A DNA stretch of 64,000 bases from Polyodon spathula (Eukaryota; Chordata; Actinopteri; Acipenseriformes; Polyodontidae). The stretch is from assembly GCF_017654505.1 (NCBI RefSeq), contig NC_054553.1:9780558-9844557 (forward strand), in the 5' to 3' direction. A model generated the notes under the pieces. It saw only the letters and a list, made by a program, of their open reading frames with translations, did not search any database and had not been told where the DNA came from. This document shows positions 1 through 11,366 of this stretch, piece after piece. The number at the start of each line of letters is the position of its first letter. The stretch's first letter is position 1. The translations under genes and the position numbers were made by a program.

Positions 1-140
1 GTTGAAGCTGACACCCTGGGATCCTTCAAGAAGCTGCTTGATGAGATTCAGGGATCAATAAGCTACTAACAACCTAACGAGCAAGATGGTGCGAATGGCC
101 TCCTCTCGTTTGTAAACTTTCTTATGTTCCTATGTTCTAA
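1..140 (+). mobile_element. 3' tail of a CR1-like LINE
   Basis: The first 140 bases look like the 3' untranslated end of a CR1/L2-group non-LTR retrotransposon, cut by the window edge. The visible signs are a GC-balanced segment ending in short degenerate direct repeats of the type TTCTTATG/TTCCTATG (about 121-138). Such octamer repeats are the usual 3' terminus of this LINE group. No coding sequence is left. The clade name is inference from the tail repeats and remembered fish sequences. Confidence 0.5.
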
Positions 141-825
141 GCTATGTGGACAAGATGAGTGCTGCGTCAGTCTGACCAGCTCTTCTTCTGTCATGATGAA
201 AGGACCCTAGGTCAAGCCCTGTTGAAACAGCGCATGTCCCACTGGATTGTAGACACAGTTTCAACTGCATATACTGCTGCCAGCCTATCTCCACCTGGGA
301 GAGTGGCCGCGCATTTGACTAGAGAAGTGGCTATGTCATGGGCCTTCTTTAGAGGTGTTTCACTGACTGATATCTGTACTGCAGCTAGCTGGACTACCCC
401 GCATGCATTCACCAGGCTCTACCGACTCAATGTGGCAGATCCATCTATCCTTCCTTAGGCACACGGGTCCTTGAGGTTGCACACTCACATCACGGAAATT
501 AGTTCAGTGGTAGCGAGACATCCCTCATCTGCTGTCTGCTCACGTTCCCACGTCACGGCATTGATAGATTTTCCCAAATGTATTGTTGGTCATCTTTGAA
601 TTGAAAGGGAATGAGGTTATAGATGTAACCCCGGTTTCATGAAAGAGAAGACGACCAACAAACTTTGTGAGGTCGCATCACTCGCATTCGCGGGTTCGAT
701 GAAAAATAGATCGTGGTCTCAGCGGCACCTATTGGTAGCTTTGATATAAAATGCTCAGTAAATACCTAACCTGTGGCAGGCATATCTCAAAAGTATTGTT
801 GTTGGTCTTTCAGGGAGCCAAAAAC
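141..825 (+). mobile_element. DIRS-type retroelement fragment, 3' part
   Basis: This fragment carries the end of a tyrosine-recombinase reading frame (159-458) followed by noncoding DNA typical of DIRS termini. The segment around 583-661 has an inverted pair TTGTTGGTC / GACCAACAA enclosing a GTAACCCCGG stretch. DIRS elements integrate with a tyrosine recombinase instead of a DDE integrase and end in inverted or split repeats. The reverse transcriptase and gag regions are absent. The 5' side abuts a CR1-like tail, so one element inserted into or recombined next to the other. The right boundary is approximate; a second TTGGTC word followed by CAGGGAGCC near 803-820 may mark the end. Confidence 0.6.
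159..461 (+). pseudogene. DIRS tyrosine recombinase, C-terminal fragment
   Basis: The frame encodes about 99 residues that resemble the C-terminal catalytic part of a DIRS tyrosine recombinase (phage-integrase fold). Visible motifs are SHWIVDTV near residue 27, then H-L-T-R (about residues 52-55) matching the H-x-x-R box, then SWAFFRGVS, DICTAASW and a terminal FTRLYRL with the Tyr expected to be the nucleophile. Upstream the frame is closed by TGA at 156-158 and the N-terminal catalytic Arg region is missing. The first codon of the open stretch is GTG, so this is not a genuine start. It is a remnant and cannot be active by itself. Confidence 0.65.
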
Positions 826-2317
826 AATACCTATATAGCCTATCAATCAAGCTATGTAAGTAAACAGACAAGTCTGGCAGGTTTGCAAAGGGCTTGACTG
901 TCTCTATACGAAGTTTGGAGCTGATTAAGGAAATCATAGCACAAATCAAACACATAGCTTACGGAAGCTGCAACGGGGTTAATGATTATTTCTTTGATTC
1001 TTTATATAAGAACTGCAATGATAAATGCCTCTAGCTAAAGCATATATATTTTAGACATAGAGAAGTCATAACAGGCTCAGTGTTTGAGATAAAGCTGGAA
1101 ACTAGTTGTTGGAATTTGTAGGCTGTAATGTAAACAGATACAATTCACTCAGCAGGTGTTGCAGATACTAAAAACATGTCTCTAGTGTGTTAACAGCTGA
1201 CATATCACTTAATTTTGACAATTCAGGGAAGCAATTACAAGCTTGTTTAGTATGCACTGAATGGGGTACCAAGCAACTCCCCAATGGGTAAGGATTTCAT
1301 GATGTATGGCAGCCTTGCTTCAAAGTGAATGTACTTTTCTTGATTTTTTAACACTGTTTACATCTGCCTTTCCGAACTGTTGCTTAGTTTAATATGAGCT
1401 TCCTAAGGGAAAACCGGGGAATATATTATGCTCTATTCTAATTTGGGTATCCATTAAAGGTGTTTGAAGGCCAGATTTATGAAATATCTTTTTTACAGTG
1501 TTACCAAAGTGTATTGAAAATATAGCTAGAACAGATCCTGATTTTCAAATTAATTCAAGTTATAACTGATGCCCAAAATTGCATCTGTAATAAATTAGTT
1601 CTTGGCATTTTTTTTTTTTATCAATATAAATTGTTATATTAATATAGCTCTGTTATATTACATGTTCAACATTATCATTATCTTACCCATAATTCATGCT
1701 TCACAGATTTTCTTCTAAAATGTAGTTATGAATATAAAACTTACAAAAGTTGAGTGATTTACTGTAGCTTTTTGAGTGCACTTCAATACTGACATGAACA
1801 ACCCCTACAAATGACCCCAAAACTTTCAAAATTTCAATCGACCTACATTTGAAAACAGGCCTTCCGAGGTAAAAGATTTGAAGGCTAGTTAATGAAAGCA
1901 CTGAATGACAATCCTGCTTTTGCACATTGAAAAACTTAAAAAAAAAAACATTTTCTTATTGAACTAATTTTAGCTAAAAGCAGAAAAGTACGGGCTTCAC
2001 TTTCCCAAAGGTGCTAGACGTGAAAAAGTTAAGAAGACACAAAATACAAACCGCTTCATCCACGATCGAGCAGGTGTTCATGAAAGCTTTCCTAGAGTAG
2101 ATGCTGTTAGTGTATTAGTATAAATAATTCTATTAATTGGCTAATAACATAATTATAAGATTATATAATATAAGAAGCATATACATCTTTTGCAAAACAT
2201 ACAAGACAGTATACAAGTTTCCTTTTTCTATTGCCGAGTCTTGTGTTCCACAATTGAACTTGAAACTTTACAAAAAGCACCTTTTGAAGTTTTCCAGTGC
2301 ATTGAAAGACAACCTTT
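826..2317. other. Unique AT-rich noncoding DNA
   Basis: I see no gene, recognizable transposon or structured RNA here. Short reading frames lack family motifs. There is a T run near 1611-1619 and an A run near 1939-1948. Confidence 0.5.
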
Positions 2318-2332
2318 TTATTATTATTATTA

Positions 2333-2379
<47 letters not shown>
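2318..2379. repeat. (TTA)n microsatellite
   Basis: Nearly pure TTA trinucleotide repeat of about 60 bp with one interruption near 2336. The poly-Ile and poly-Tyr reading frames across it are artefacts. Confidence 0.95.
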
Positions 2380-2865
2380 GCACATTCAAGGCTCGTCTGT
2401 TTTAAATAACAGGAAATGCGTGGGTTACACCAGGAAACTGTCATAGTGTCAGGTTTGCCTAACCTGATTTATAACATATCAGTTTCACCTGAAGATTAAA
2501 GGTATGATCAAACACTGAAAGTGAAAGCAAAATCGAAGATGGGAGACATGCTTTAGCAGGTTATATGATATTGGTTTCTAGACATTAAAATGTCTTGGCT
2601 GTATCGATTTGAGTGCAACTAGGAATTATGACTGGTAAAAAAAGAAGGGAATAATGTTATTTATGTTTATAGAATATAGGAGAATATATAGAAATCAGGA
2701 GTTTATATTCAGGGTTGTACCCAACGCTCTAGATAAAGTTTTGAGTTGAGAGCAACTTACCCTCCAATTTTAACACTGAAAGAGCAAGATGTATTTTTAT
2801 GGGTTAAAATCCAACATTACTTTGAAGTCATGAGTAATCTCGATTAAATACTGTACAATCTTTAA

Positions 2866-3370
2866 CGTGACAGTGAGGGCTGCAGTGGTGAGTGTGGTGA
2901 CGTCACGGACCAAGAAGGAGTGCAACTCAAAAGGGTACTGAACTGAAATTGCCGAAGCATACATTTATTAAAAGAAACAGTTTAAACAAAAAAAACAAAC
3001 ATATAAACAAACAAACAAAAAAAACACACACACACACAAAGGAAAGGGCATGCTGGCCAAACGAAACAAACACAAAACTACGAGTACTTTACATAACAAC
3101 GAGTACCTTCTTCGCTGTGGTAGCATTGACTCTCTTCGCCACTCTCAGTCTGGAGTGGGTCTTTTATATTGTGGCTGGAGCCTTAATTACCCATTTAAGC
3201 AACTATCTTATTAAGGCTCCAGCCACATTTCCACTGCCTTTCATAAGACTGGCTTTTCGTCGGTCTCAAAAAATAAATAAAAATGACGGCTTTTGCGTGT
3301 CTGTACATAAACATAAACAATAATACAAATAAATAATATATAATACACAAGGGGTGGGCACCCCGTCACA
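2866..3370 (-). mobile_element. Solo LTR (family A), minus strand
   Basis: On the minus strand this is a 505-bp LTR-like unit. It begins TGTGACGGGG (plus end 3370) and ends near CTGTCACG (plus 2866), giving imperfect terminal inverted repeats. A hairpin GGGGTG-CC-CACCCC sits at the 5' end. A perfect 17-bp stem (arms near 3169-3185 and 3208-3224) is followed within three bases by a TATA-like box (AATATAAAAG on the minus strand), and an AATAAA lies near 2964. This U3-TATA-polyA order fits an LTR of a retrotransposon or endogenous retrovirus. No internal genes or second LTR are attached, and no clean target duplication was found. A related copy lies at 59049-59628. Confidence 0.6.
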
Positions 3371-4178
3371 GGTAGGCATTAAAAAAGAGCCTTCCATTTT
3401 AACTGTAATGCTGCTTTGAACTACTGTACAATTAACTGAACTATTTAACATTACATTCTTAAACTCATTGAACTTGTTAAAACTTAAATTTAAAGCCATA
3501 CAGATAAATAAGTTAAGGAAATGCATTAATAAGTTATAAAACAGTTTGTTTAATATTATAGGCACCTTTTTTTTTTTTTTTAGCGGTTGCCTCTGACGAT
3601 GGTTACAGTTGGATTTGTAACAGGACTGGGGTGTTTACGCTTCAACCTGTGTAGCTTAAAATTTTTCTTATTTTTACAGTGATTGGCAGCAAAGACAACT
3701 GAAGACATTGCATTCTGCGAGGTGTAGTTGTTAGTGGAAGTTTGAGCGGAGGCAGGCAAGCTGTGCAGCTAAACTGTTATGCGTATTTTTATGCATTGAA
3801 TTTTATTTAGTGCGTACTTCGGATTTTTTAATGCGTAAAAACTGTGACCAAGGATGTGTTGTCAGTAAATCCTGTCTGTCAGTAAAGCCTGTTTAGCCAT
3901 CAAACGACAACTTGTACATTCAGAATAGCAATTGGAGGGTTGAATGTATCTATTTCAGGAGGTTTTCTGCAGGATAAAGCTGAAAGCAATATTTTGTCTT
4001 TTTGAATTTTAACAGGAGATTGCCAACCGGATGTCAGGCCAAGGCCCCTATAGTGTTGTAGAATCCCACTGTACATTTCAGGGGAAAACATAATTCTCTG
4101 CTGGGTGACTGAGCATAAAATGAAGAAAAAACAAAACATACACATTAGTATAAATATATGGAAATATGATTGTGTTAT
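3371..4178. other. Noncoding, possible degenerate repeat
   Basis: No gene is seen. A T run lies near 3567-3580. At 3780-3837 the word TGCGTA occurs three times (3780, 3811, 3832), which may mark a short decayed element, but no termini could be assigned. Confidence 0.35.
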
Positions 4179-4313
4179 GTGACAGGATAGTGCCATGGCC
4201 AAGGCAGGTTCCCAGCAGGAAGTAAACTCAGAGACAGAAAACTGCAGTCTTACACGCTAAACGCACTTTAATTGTTGGCTGGGATGGATTTAACCCCATC
4301 CCTGCCAAATGTA
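4179..4313 (-). mobile_element. Truncated LTR with terminal hairpin, minus strand
   Basis: On the minus strand the segment starts near TTTGGCAGGGATGG, forms a hairpin with CCATCCCAGCC (10 of 11 pairs, loop of about 7), and ends in CCTGTCACA (plus 4179-4187 TGTGACAGG). The ends and hairpin resemble the LTRs at 6281 and 22868, but the length (about 135 bp) implies a large internal deletion. No TATA box or poly(A) signal is recognizable. The family link is inference. Confidence 0.4.
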
Positions 4314-6117
4314 CAGATAAATACATTAGAACACAATTACCACTGCGGTGCCATTTCACCAATGGTTCATTGCAGTCCTATTACACAATCACTTTTTTTT
4401 TAACTTGCCAGGACCTAGCAGAGACCATATTTTGATTTACATTCAATTAGCATGAAAGAAGATGTAGCACAATATATAAATGCTAAAATCCTTGTTTTTT
4501 GAATTCAATTAAATTCAAACAATGCTAGGTCGCACTGTCTGGTCAATGCAGCGGAATAGCTGCATAAGGCTAACATACTGCTGTTAAAGCTTCCCAGTGC
4601 TTTCATACACAGATATTGACTAGATTTGTCCAGCTGTGTGAACTTGACAACACTTCATTGGCTTGTCATAATGTAAGAGCTAACTATCCATTAGGCTTTT
4701 TTTTTTTTTTTTCTTGGATAATGACTATATTCTAATTGTGCTTTGGTAGTGGTGTAATGAAATAAAACAGCATAATAAGATTGCATTTTTTATCAATATT
4801 AAACATTTGATTGTAAATAGACAGTACTGCTGCATTAAGGGAACTGATATGGGAAAAATGTATTTAACACCCCAAAGTACACTTTTGGCGTGCTTCATTT
4901 GTATAATAAATATTTCATCTTAAGGAAATACATTTGTTTTCAAACTCCTTGTACGCAACACTTCGTATCTTAATACCCCCCAAAAAAAAGGTTTGTTTGA
5001 AAAACTGAGAGCACAGGTAGCTCAAGAGACAAGAAAGAATGATGCTATGTGTAGAATCAAAGTTTGCCTTCCAATCAAACCTCAAAATGAGTACTAAGAG
5101 GCTGGACAAACACAGAATCTGACATCAGAATTTTATTAAAAGTTTACAGTGGCATACCAAGGTAAAAGTGTAACAAACTGTAGTAAAACATGTAGAAGCT
5201 AAACGTTTTTAAGTGGAAAGAAGGGTGTATCGTTTATTTCTGTATGTGCTGTCTTTGTGTCAGAACCAGTGATAACTGTAGGTAGCATAATGTTGTGTAA
5301 GCATTGACAGCGTTTATTGTCTGACTATAGGACCAGACCTGGTATTTTATGTGCATGCATTTAAAGACAGACCTGACTCTAATACAGTAAGACTCTGTGT
5401 GGTTCTGTTTTATTGATTCAAACGTTTCCGATCAGCCACTGTTTCTTTGAATAGCACTTTATATTTTTTCAGAATCATGTAAAATTGAAAGTGATTGTTT
5501 AAAATTTAAACTGAACTAGGCTGACTGTTTCAAAACAGCAATCAATATATGTAAATATCCTATGAATGTTGTTCTCCTTTGAGAATACAGTGCATTGCCA
5601 TGAATGTGGTAAGACTTATAATGCGTAATGATGACTTTTGGAACAATATCTTTGACATTTAATATAGGTCTGTCAGCTTTCTGGCACTTTTAAAAAACAC
5701 ATTTAGCCGCTGCTATTCTCACTTTTATGGAAGGCAGAAGCTAATCCTGTTGTTTGCACATTTCTCAATGACAGGTTTGCCAGCCACATCCATTCGACAC
5801 CTGTGGTTTCAACACTATGTCTGTTCCCACTTTCATTTATTACATTAAAATCTCTTGCCATCTGGCAATGATGTGGCACTACATTTTTTTTAAATAAGAT
5901 ACTGGATTCAGTTATGACAGAGGAAATTTTTTTATCAGGCTTGTCCAACTGGTGGCAACTTTGTATTATATCTGTAAGACTATTTTAATGAATGTTTCGT
6001 TAAGGAGTATTTTTTAAAAGCCAATTTCAATTAGTTCAGTCAAGTTCATGAAACAGTTTTCAACAGTTTTAGAGGTTTATTCCAACTGTAAAAGTTTGCA
6101 GTCAACATTGTTAAAAA

Positions 6118-6126
<9 letters not shown>
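4314..6126. other. Unique AT-rich noncoding DNA
   Basis: No gene or transposon is recognizable. There is a T run near 4699-4713 and scattered short reading frames without motifs. Confidence 0.5.

Positions 6127-6158
<32 letters not shown>
6127..6158. repeat. (TA)n microsatellite
   Basis: About 32 bp of TA repeat preceded by an A run, with further short TA tracts to 6190. Confidence 0.95.
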
Positions 6159-6160
<2 letters not shown>

Positions 6161-6275
6161 TATTCCTATATATATATGATATATATATATTATGCATAGT
6201 TATCCTATACTGTTTCAAGAGGAAAGAAATAAAGATATTTTGGTGACTTTAGTGGCCTAGCAATGCCTTTTATGT

Positions 6276-6932
6276 CACAGTGTAGCAGGGCAGTAGGAAA
6301 GCCCTGCTGTTTATTCGTATTGTTTGTTTATTTTTATAATGGGGTCTCCCCCTCCACCCCTGTGTTGTTATTTTGTATTTGTTTATTGTTTATATATTTT
6401 TGTTTATAGATGACGGCGAACCGCCTTGTGTTTTGTTTGTTTGTTATTTTGTATGACAGCGTAGCTGTGCTTTTTGTTTTGTTATTGTTTTGCAGCGTGG
6501 ATGGGAAGCCCCATCCACATTATAAAACTTGTACAGAAGGTGGCCATCTCCCGAATTAGTTAAGTGACTAATTTGTTGCTAATCGGGAGATGGTCACCTG
6601 TATAAATACCTGCAGCTCTCTGCACTCGGGGTGGGTGTTCAGTGGAGGAACGAGAGCGAGCGAGGTGTGAGAGAGGAGAAAGTACATTTAAAAGAATATA
6701 AGGATCTGTGAAGGCTACTGCCCAGCCAGACCTTAATTCATTATTTGTGTTCGAGATTTATTTTGTGTAATTGTTTTATTTCTGCTCTGCAACCAAGTGT
6801 TTATTTTTGTTTAAATATTTTGTTTATTTTTTCTTTAATAAACGGTGCACGCCCCACTGCACTGTACCTTTTGGTTTTGTTGTGTTTCCTTCTGGTCTGA
6901 GTCACAGCAACGCCATTTCCTGCCACACACAG
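6276..6932 (+). mobile_element. Solo LTR with 5-bp target duplication
   Basis: The 647-bp LTR runs from 6281 (TGTAGCAGGG) to 6927 (CCTGCCACA). Its ends are inverted repeats with one mismatch over nine bases. CACAG occurs on both sides (6276-6280 and 6928-6932), a clean 5-bp target-site duplication. Inside are a terminal hairpin AGCAGGGC / GCCCTGCT, a 16-bp stem with one mismatch (near 6540-6599), a TATA box three bases after that stem (TGTATAAATACC), and AATAAA near 6837. This is the expected U3-R-U5 order. There is no internal coding region, so it is a solo LTR left by LTR-LTR recombination. A 5-bp duplication suits Gypsy-type or retroviral integrases, but the family cannot be set from the LTR alone. 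Confidence 0.8.
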
Positions 6933-7694
6933 ATTAACAGTCTTCAAAATAACTGTCCTTGACTGATTTTTATTTTAAGAGAGAAGACGTTGAAAGAAGT
7001 GCAAGAAAACACATTTCCAAGCAAAGTGAGAAACCTTCCTCTTATCTGTTTGATTTTGTACTTAGGGGATTTTTTAATCACTCCCTTCAAAAAGCAAATG
7101 TTGAATTACTTTACAATCGCTCAAGATTATTATATTTAAAACAAAGGCTTGTGACTTAGAGGACTTCTTGGGGGAAGGGGGGTGGTTAGAGACAGAATAA
7201 TTGTATTTGCCAGCCACTTTCCATAAACCGTGTGATTGGGTAGTCACAAGGAAATTAATTTAGATGCATTAATAGAGAGGCAACTGGGGCAGAAAAGGAA
7301 TACAAACTCCCCACAGCTTCAAAGCAGAAGCAAATTGTTTTGATTATCAATAACTCTGCTTTAATTTTGTTTTAAATTACTACTGAAGTTAGACAGACAC
7401 TACACGAATAATGTATAACTTCTGCAGTGTTTGAACTTTCAATGGGAAAAAGGCAGCTTGTTTACCCCAGTAGTGTATATTTGTGAATCAGTATACACAA
7501 TGGTATTAGCCAGTGGCGAGACTAAAATTTCAATACATTTAAATAAGAGCCTCATACACCAGACTTAAAACACTCCTAGGCTGTACTCGGAATATTGAGA
7601 AAAGCACATTGCTTTTACATAACAGATAGAGAGGCATACCGCCTTAGAAGGTGAGCAAAGCTAGGCATGATCACATATTTCAATGGGGACCACC
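6933..7694. other. Unique noncoding DNA
   Basis: No gene is recognized. The part at 7200-7380 is of mixed composition with ATTAATTT, GATGCATTAATAG and GATTATCAATAA words and no repeat signature, so it could be conserved regulatory sequence. That cannot be tested from one genome. Confidence 0.35.
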
Positions 7695-7759
<65 letters not shown>

Positions 7760-7778
7760 AATAATAAATAATAATAAG
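7695..7778. repeat. (AAT)n microsatellite
   Basis: About 62 bp of pure ATA/AAT repeat followed by an interrupted stretch to about 7778. Confidence 0.95.
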
Positions 7779-9126
7779 TGGCTGGAACCAAATTATATTA
7801 TTGAAATAGACAGGTACAGGTACAGGGATGGGTAAAAAAAAAAACGACTTTCAGCATTATGATCATTATGAATATAACATATACAATGGTCTAGCAATTG
7901 GCTCCCCTCCCTTGCTATGGGCTTTGATTAACTCTTATTTCCCAGTAAGAGGTTATTTATTCATACCCAGACTTCGCTCAAAAGAAGCTGGTCTTGCTCC
8001 GGCTGGCTAATCCTAATTGCTTTCAATATGAAACAACCACGACATGGACCAGAGTTCGGCACTTGACTCTTTGTCCTCCGACTGGAGATGTAGGCTAACC
8101 GGGCTGTAAGCTGATCACAAATGCAGCTTGCAACTTGCTGAAAAAACCTCTGAGCTCTTAGCTCAAAGATGTTGTCTCCTATCAAAATTACATTATGAAA
8201 GACTAATTGTGATCTTAATTAGAAACCTACAAGGGCAGAGCCCTTGCCAATTAAAGACCAGGGAGATCCTGTTGAAATAACCACATTCAGACACAGGAGG
8301 TGATGAACTTGACCTGCTTTTGTGTCTACAGCATCTATTAATCTCTTTCTAGCTGGACAGCAGAATGCTTGTACTGTGATTGACCCAGCCAGACCTAAGA
8401 TTTATGAAAACTGTTATTAAAAAGCTGTAATCTGGGATGAAGGTGGGCAACAAAAACACTAAGCTTTAACAAGTGAACTATTACAACCAGCATTCAAGAT
8501 TAAAAATGTACAACTGTAGCTGTTTTGGTTCTTTAGTGTGGGAAGAATTCCTGTTATTGGCCAGTGTTCTCACAGAAACTTACCACATTGCTTCTGCTCT
8601 GGAATGAAAGCAATGTATGTGCATTGTGAAGAATATTTCCTTGATGATGATTTCTGAGCCATGTATGTTACCAAAATATAAAAATACTCAGAGGGCTTCG
8701 AGCTACTAATATTTTAATCTAGTTTTTAAATCAGATTTGTGTACATATGAATTGGACATCCACGATACTAACCTTAAGGTATTGGGATATTTCTTACCCA
8801 CATCAAGTTTAATGTTAATCTTTTACACACTCACCCTTTTAATGATATGTTTTAAACTGATAATTTTGTGTATCTAAAATAAAGTACTATAAATATGACT
8901 ACTGATAATAATAACATTCTGTGTTACTAATTATGGGATTTTTGAAGCCACACTTAGTTTCTATAGTATAGTTTCTATCTGGTGGCCATCTGGGATTCAG
9001 GTTTTGCACTCTACTGACTTTAGCTTTTACAATTAATTAAATAAATAAATAAACATCACCAAAATATTAAAACTTTTCATTGGAAAAATTAATTTCAAGT
9101 TAGACTATGATTTTAAATTGAAAATG
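7779..9126. other. Unique noncoding DNA
   Basis: No gene is seen. The stretch 8185-8420 is of normal complexity, lacks repeat features and has several AATTA-type words (GACTAATTGTGATC, CTTAATTAG, GCCAATTAAAG), a look common in vertebrate noncoding regulatory DNA. The remainder is AT-rich. Confidence 0.35.

Positions 9127-9155
<29 letters not shown>
9127..9155. repeat. Poly(T) tract
   Basis: Run of 29 T residues. Confidence 0.95.
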
Positions 9156-9159
<4 letters not shown>

Positions 9160-9393
9160 ACACCAGAGCCTAACATTTTTTAAATTCATGGGTTTTGTTT
9201 TATACTGTAATATACAGAAACATAATTTATTATAGAATTTTATAAGGGCATTTCTCTGTATCTTACGAACTTATAATTATACCCATTATGCAATATTTTT
9301 CTACATACACTAATCATGTTATTTATATATGTGCATATCATGTATTTGAAATACTGTTCATGCTGCACATTTCTAATATCGAGATTGGTTATT

Positions 9394-9394
<1 letters not shown>

Positions 9395-9444
<50 letters not shown>

Positions 9445-9610
9445 GCAGATGCCCTTGTCCAGGACCACTTACAGTTGTTACAAAATATCACAATACAAAG
9501 TATCGCATTATAAAATATCACATTACAGAATATTATAATACAAATAAGAGTAGTTATAAAAGTATCATAAGATTAAATTCAAGTAAGAGCAAAATAAAAA
9601 ATACAGTAAA
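9395..9610 (+). repeat. Interspersed fish repeat with (TTA)n leader
   Basis: A pure (TTA)n tract (about 9395-9444) runs directly into GCAGATGCCCTTGTCCAGGA, then CACTTACAGTTGTTACAAAATATCAC and similar text (9444-9520), followed by several degenerate copies of the word TATCACAT. This matches my memory of a widespread repeat of fish genomes in which a TTA/TTAT tract is joined to a conserved segment about a dozen bases later. The microsatellite is therefore probably part of the element. I do not know the formal family name. The right edge is unclear. Confidence 0.5.
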
Positions 9611-10769
9611 CCGATGTTATAAACTGCAACAGTTACATATCGTTCTTTCTCATTAATACTTCTGGCAAATGTATTGATCTCATGCATGAATTCTGCTTCC
9701 CCTTATCACTATTTGGCGCCTTCTAACACTCACAGCAGCCGCACTTCTTGTTGTCATTGTCCAGCCAGAGGGAGGGAACTTCGACTGGACGCCTGTGAAA
9801 ACCTGAAGTGCGTCACTTAATCCCACCCAAATATCTTACAAAACCACATCTGATACGGTATAAATTCTAAGAGGTGTGTCTTCTGGACACATTGCTCTAA
9901 CCAATTATTGAGAGATTGGAGATCAGTTTTGTTTTCGAAATACCGGCCTAAAATATTTAAACTGTTTTTTTTAAAATTTTCTGACTGTCAGAATAAGGTG
10001 TAAACTGAGATTCAGAAAGAGTGAAATCTATGAAGTTTATTTTGATGCAGTTTGTATGTGTAGTATAATGAACTCGGTGAGGTTTTTTCAAAAATAAGTA
10101 AACCACAAACGAAACTGAGTGCGCCACAGACATCTGAAGTCTGGAAGTGCTACTGCAGCTTGTCTTAAAAGCAAAGTGTTATACAATAAAAACCACTCAG
10201 AAAAGTATGATTTTTTGTGCCAAATGTAATTTAGGTGAATTGTACACTCCACTCCACATAATTATATTTTGTGAGCTTTTATATAAAATTTTCATAAATT
10301 CTTAAACTATTAATGTTTCATTGTCTTTTGCGATATGTAGTGACTTTAGAGCTCTGTCAACGTAAAACCACTCAAACATACTTAAATATTTTAAGACATA
10401 CGTGTAGTGGACCAAAAATTATATTAAAAATATATTTGTTTTGCAACTGATGATTACTAGGATAATTTTACATCGATTTCAAAAAGGCTGCATTCACGAT
10501 TCTCACACAGTGTCGTACTCATAGAAGATTAATTCGATCAAGCTCTGTTTGCCCACCCTATTAACAGTAAAAAGAAGGCATTGAAGGGTTGGGGACAATG
10601 TCTCCCTCCAGGTAAAGTGACCCAGGAAGTACAAGTCTAAAAGCATGGAAACAGAGATTTATTTAACCTAGATATCATGTTTTCTACATGTCTCTTTCAC
10701 CAATGCAGATTTGGGACCTATATATTGAATGGATGTGCAATGAAGAGAAGTAGAATTAATACTATCCTA
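9611..10769. other. Noncoding DNA
   Basis: No gene is recognized. The stretch 9700-9860 is less AT-rich than its surroundings (GGCGCC, AGCCGCACTT, GGGAGGGAAC) but has no open frame or promoter signature that I can support. Confidence 0.4.
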
Positions 10770-11060
10770 CAGGCTAACATTCCATTTATTTTGACTGTTG
10801 CCATTGTGACTTGATACAAACAACAGAAGCCTAATTACTGTTGTTCAATTAATTACTGCAATAATTACAGGCACCGTCTGTAACTGTCAGTGGATTCATT
10901 GAACAATTCCGACATGACACAAGCTCTGAGATTTAATAAGCCGATAACACAGATAGCAAACACCTGACTTTTAATTGCTGGGACCATGCAATTTGGCTAA
11001 CCCTGACAACACTAAATCTAATTATAAATGCCAGTTCAAAGACTATGCAAATGAATGGTC
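10770..11060. promoter_or_regulatory. Candidate homeodomain/POU enhancer-like block
   Basis: Within about 220 bp there are four TAATTA cores (10832-10837, 10850-10855, 10862-10867, 11019-11024), one TAATTG (10972-10977) and a perfect POU octamer ATGCAAAT (11045-11052). The first two TAATTA cores share the flank ATTACTG. TAATTA is the canonical core of many homeodomain proteins and ATGCAAAT that of Oct/POU factors. The block has no repeat features and no open frame. AT-rich DNA yields such words by chance, but four in this span exceeds a rough expectation of 0.2-0.3. Function is inference only. Confidence 0.3.
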
Positions 11061-11142
11061 TGTATGCTGTGTATATGTAACCCCAGTCCATTTATTTTCT
11101 TAGTTGTTTTTGTGATTATTTTTTGTATATAAAAAAAAAAAA

Positions 11143-11290
11143 ATGGTGGAGGCTGAGCGTAAACCAGCGATCATCTTAACCACTGTGCAAAAGATCCAGG
11201 CTAGTCTATGTGGTTATAGAGCTCTCAACCTCATCTCATCTCACCAACAGGGGACAGAATCTGTGACTGCAGTGCATCACACAACACTGT
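11143..11290 (-). mobile_element. tRNA-related SINE-like repeat, copy 1
   Basis: This segment shares ordered blocks with 11367-11515 and with the reverse complement of 50770-50915: CTTAACCACTGTGCAAAAG, then GGTTATAGAGCTCTCAAC, CATCTCATCTCACC, AACAGGGGACAGAATCT and GCAGTGCATCACACAA. In the 50.8-kb copy the unit is joined to a region with tRNA A- and B-box-like motifs. On that basis the copy here lies in minus orientation. The head is decayed. Confidence 0.55.
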
Positions 11291-11366
11291 TAGACTCTCC
11301 CACCTTTATCCTCACTGATCAGCTGCACTGTGATCCAAGTCATTGAACTAACTGAACACAGAAGAG

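Noticed and set aside
2137..2405. Poly-Ile, poly-Tyr and poly-Leu reading frames
   Set aside because: They are translations of the TTA microsatellite.
9240..9656. Overlapping open frames on both strands
   Set aside because: They run through the TTA tract of a dispersed repeat and show no domain.
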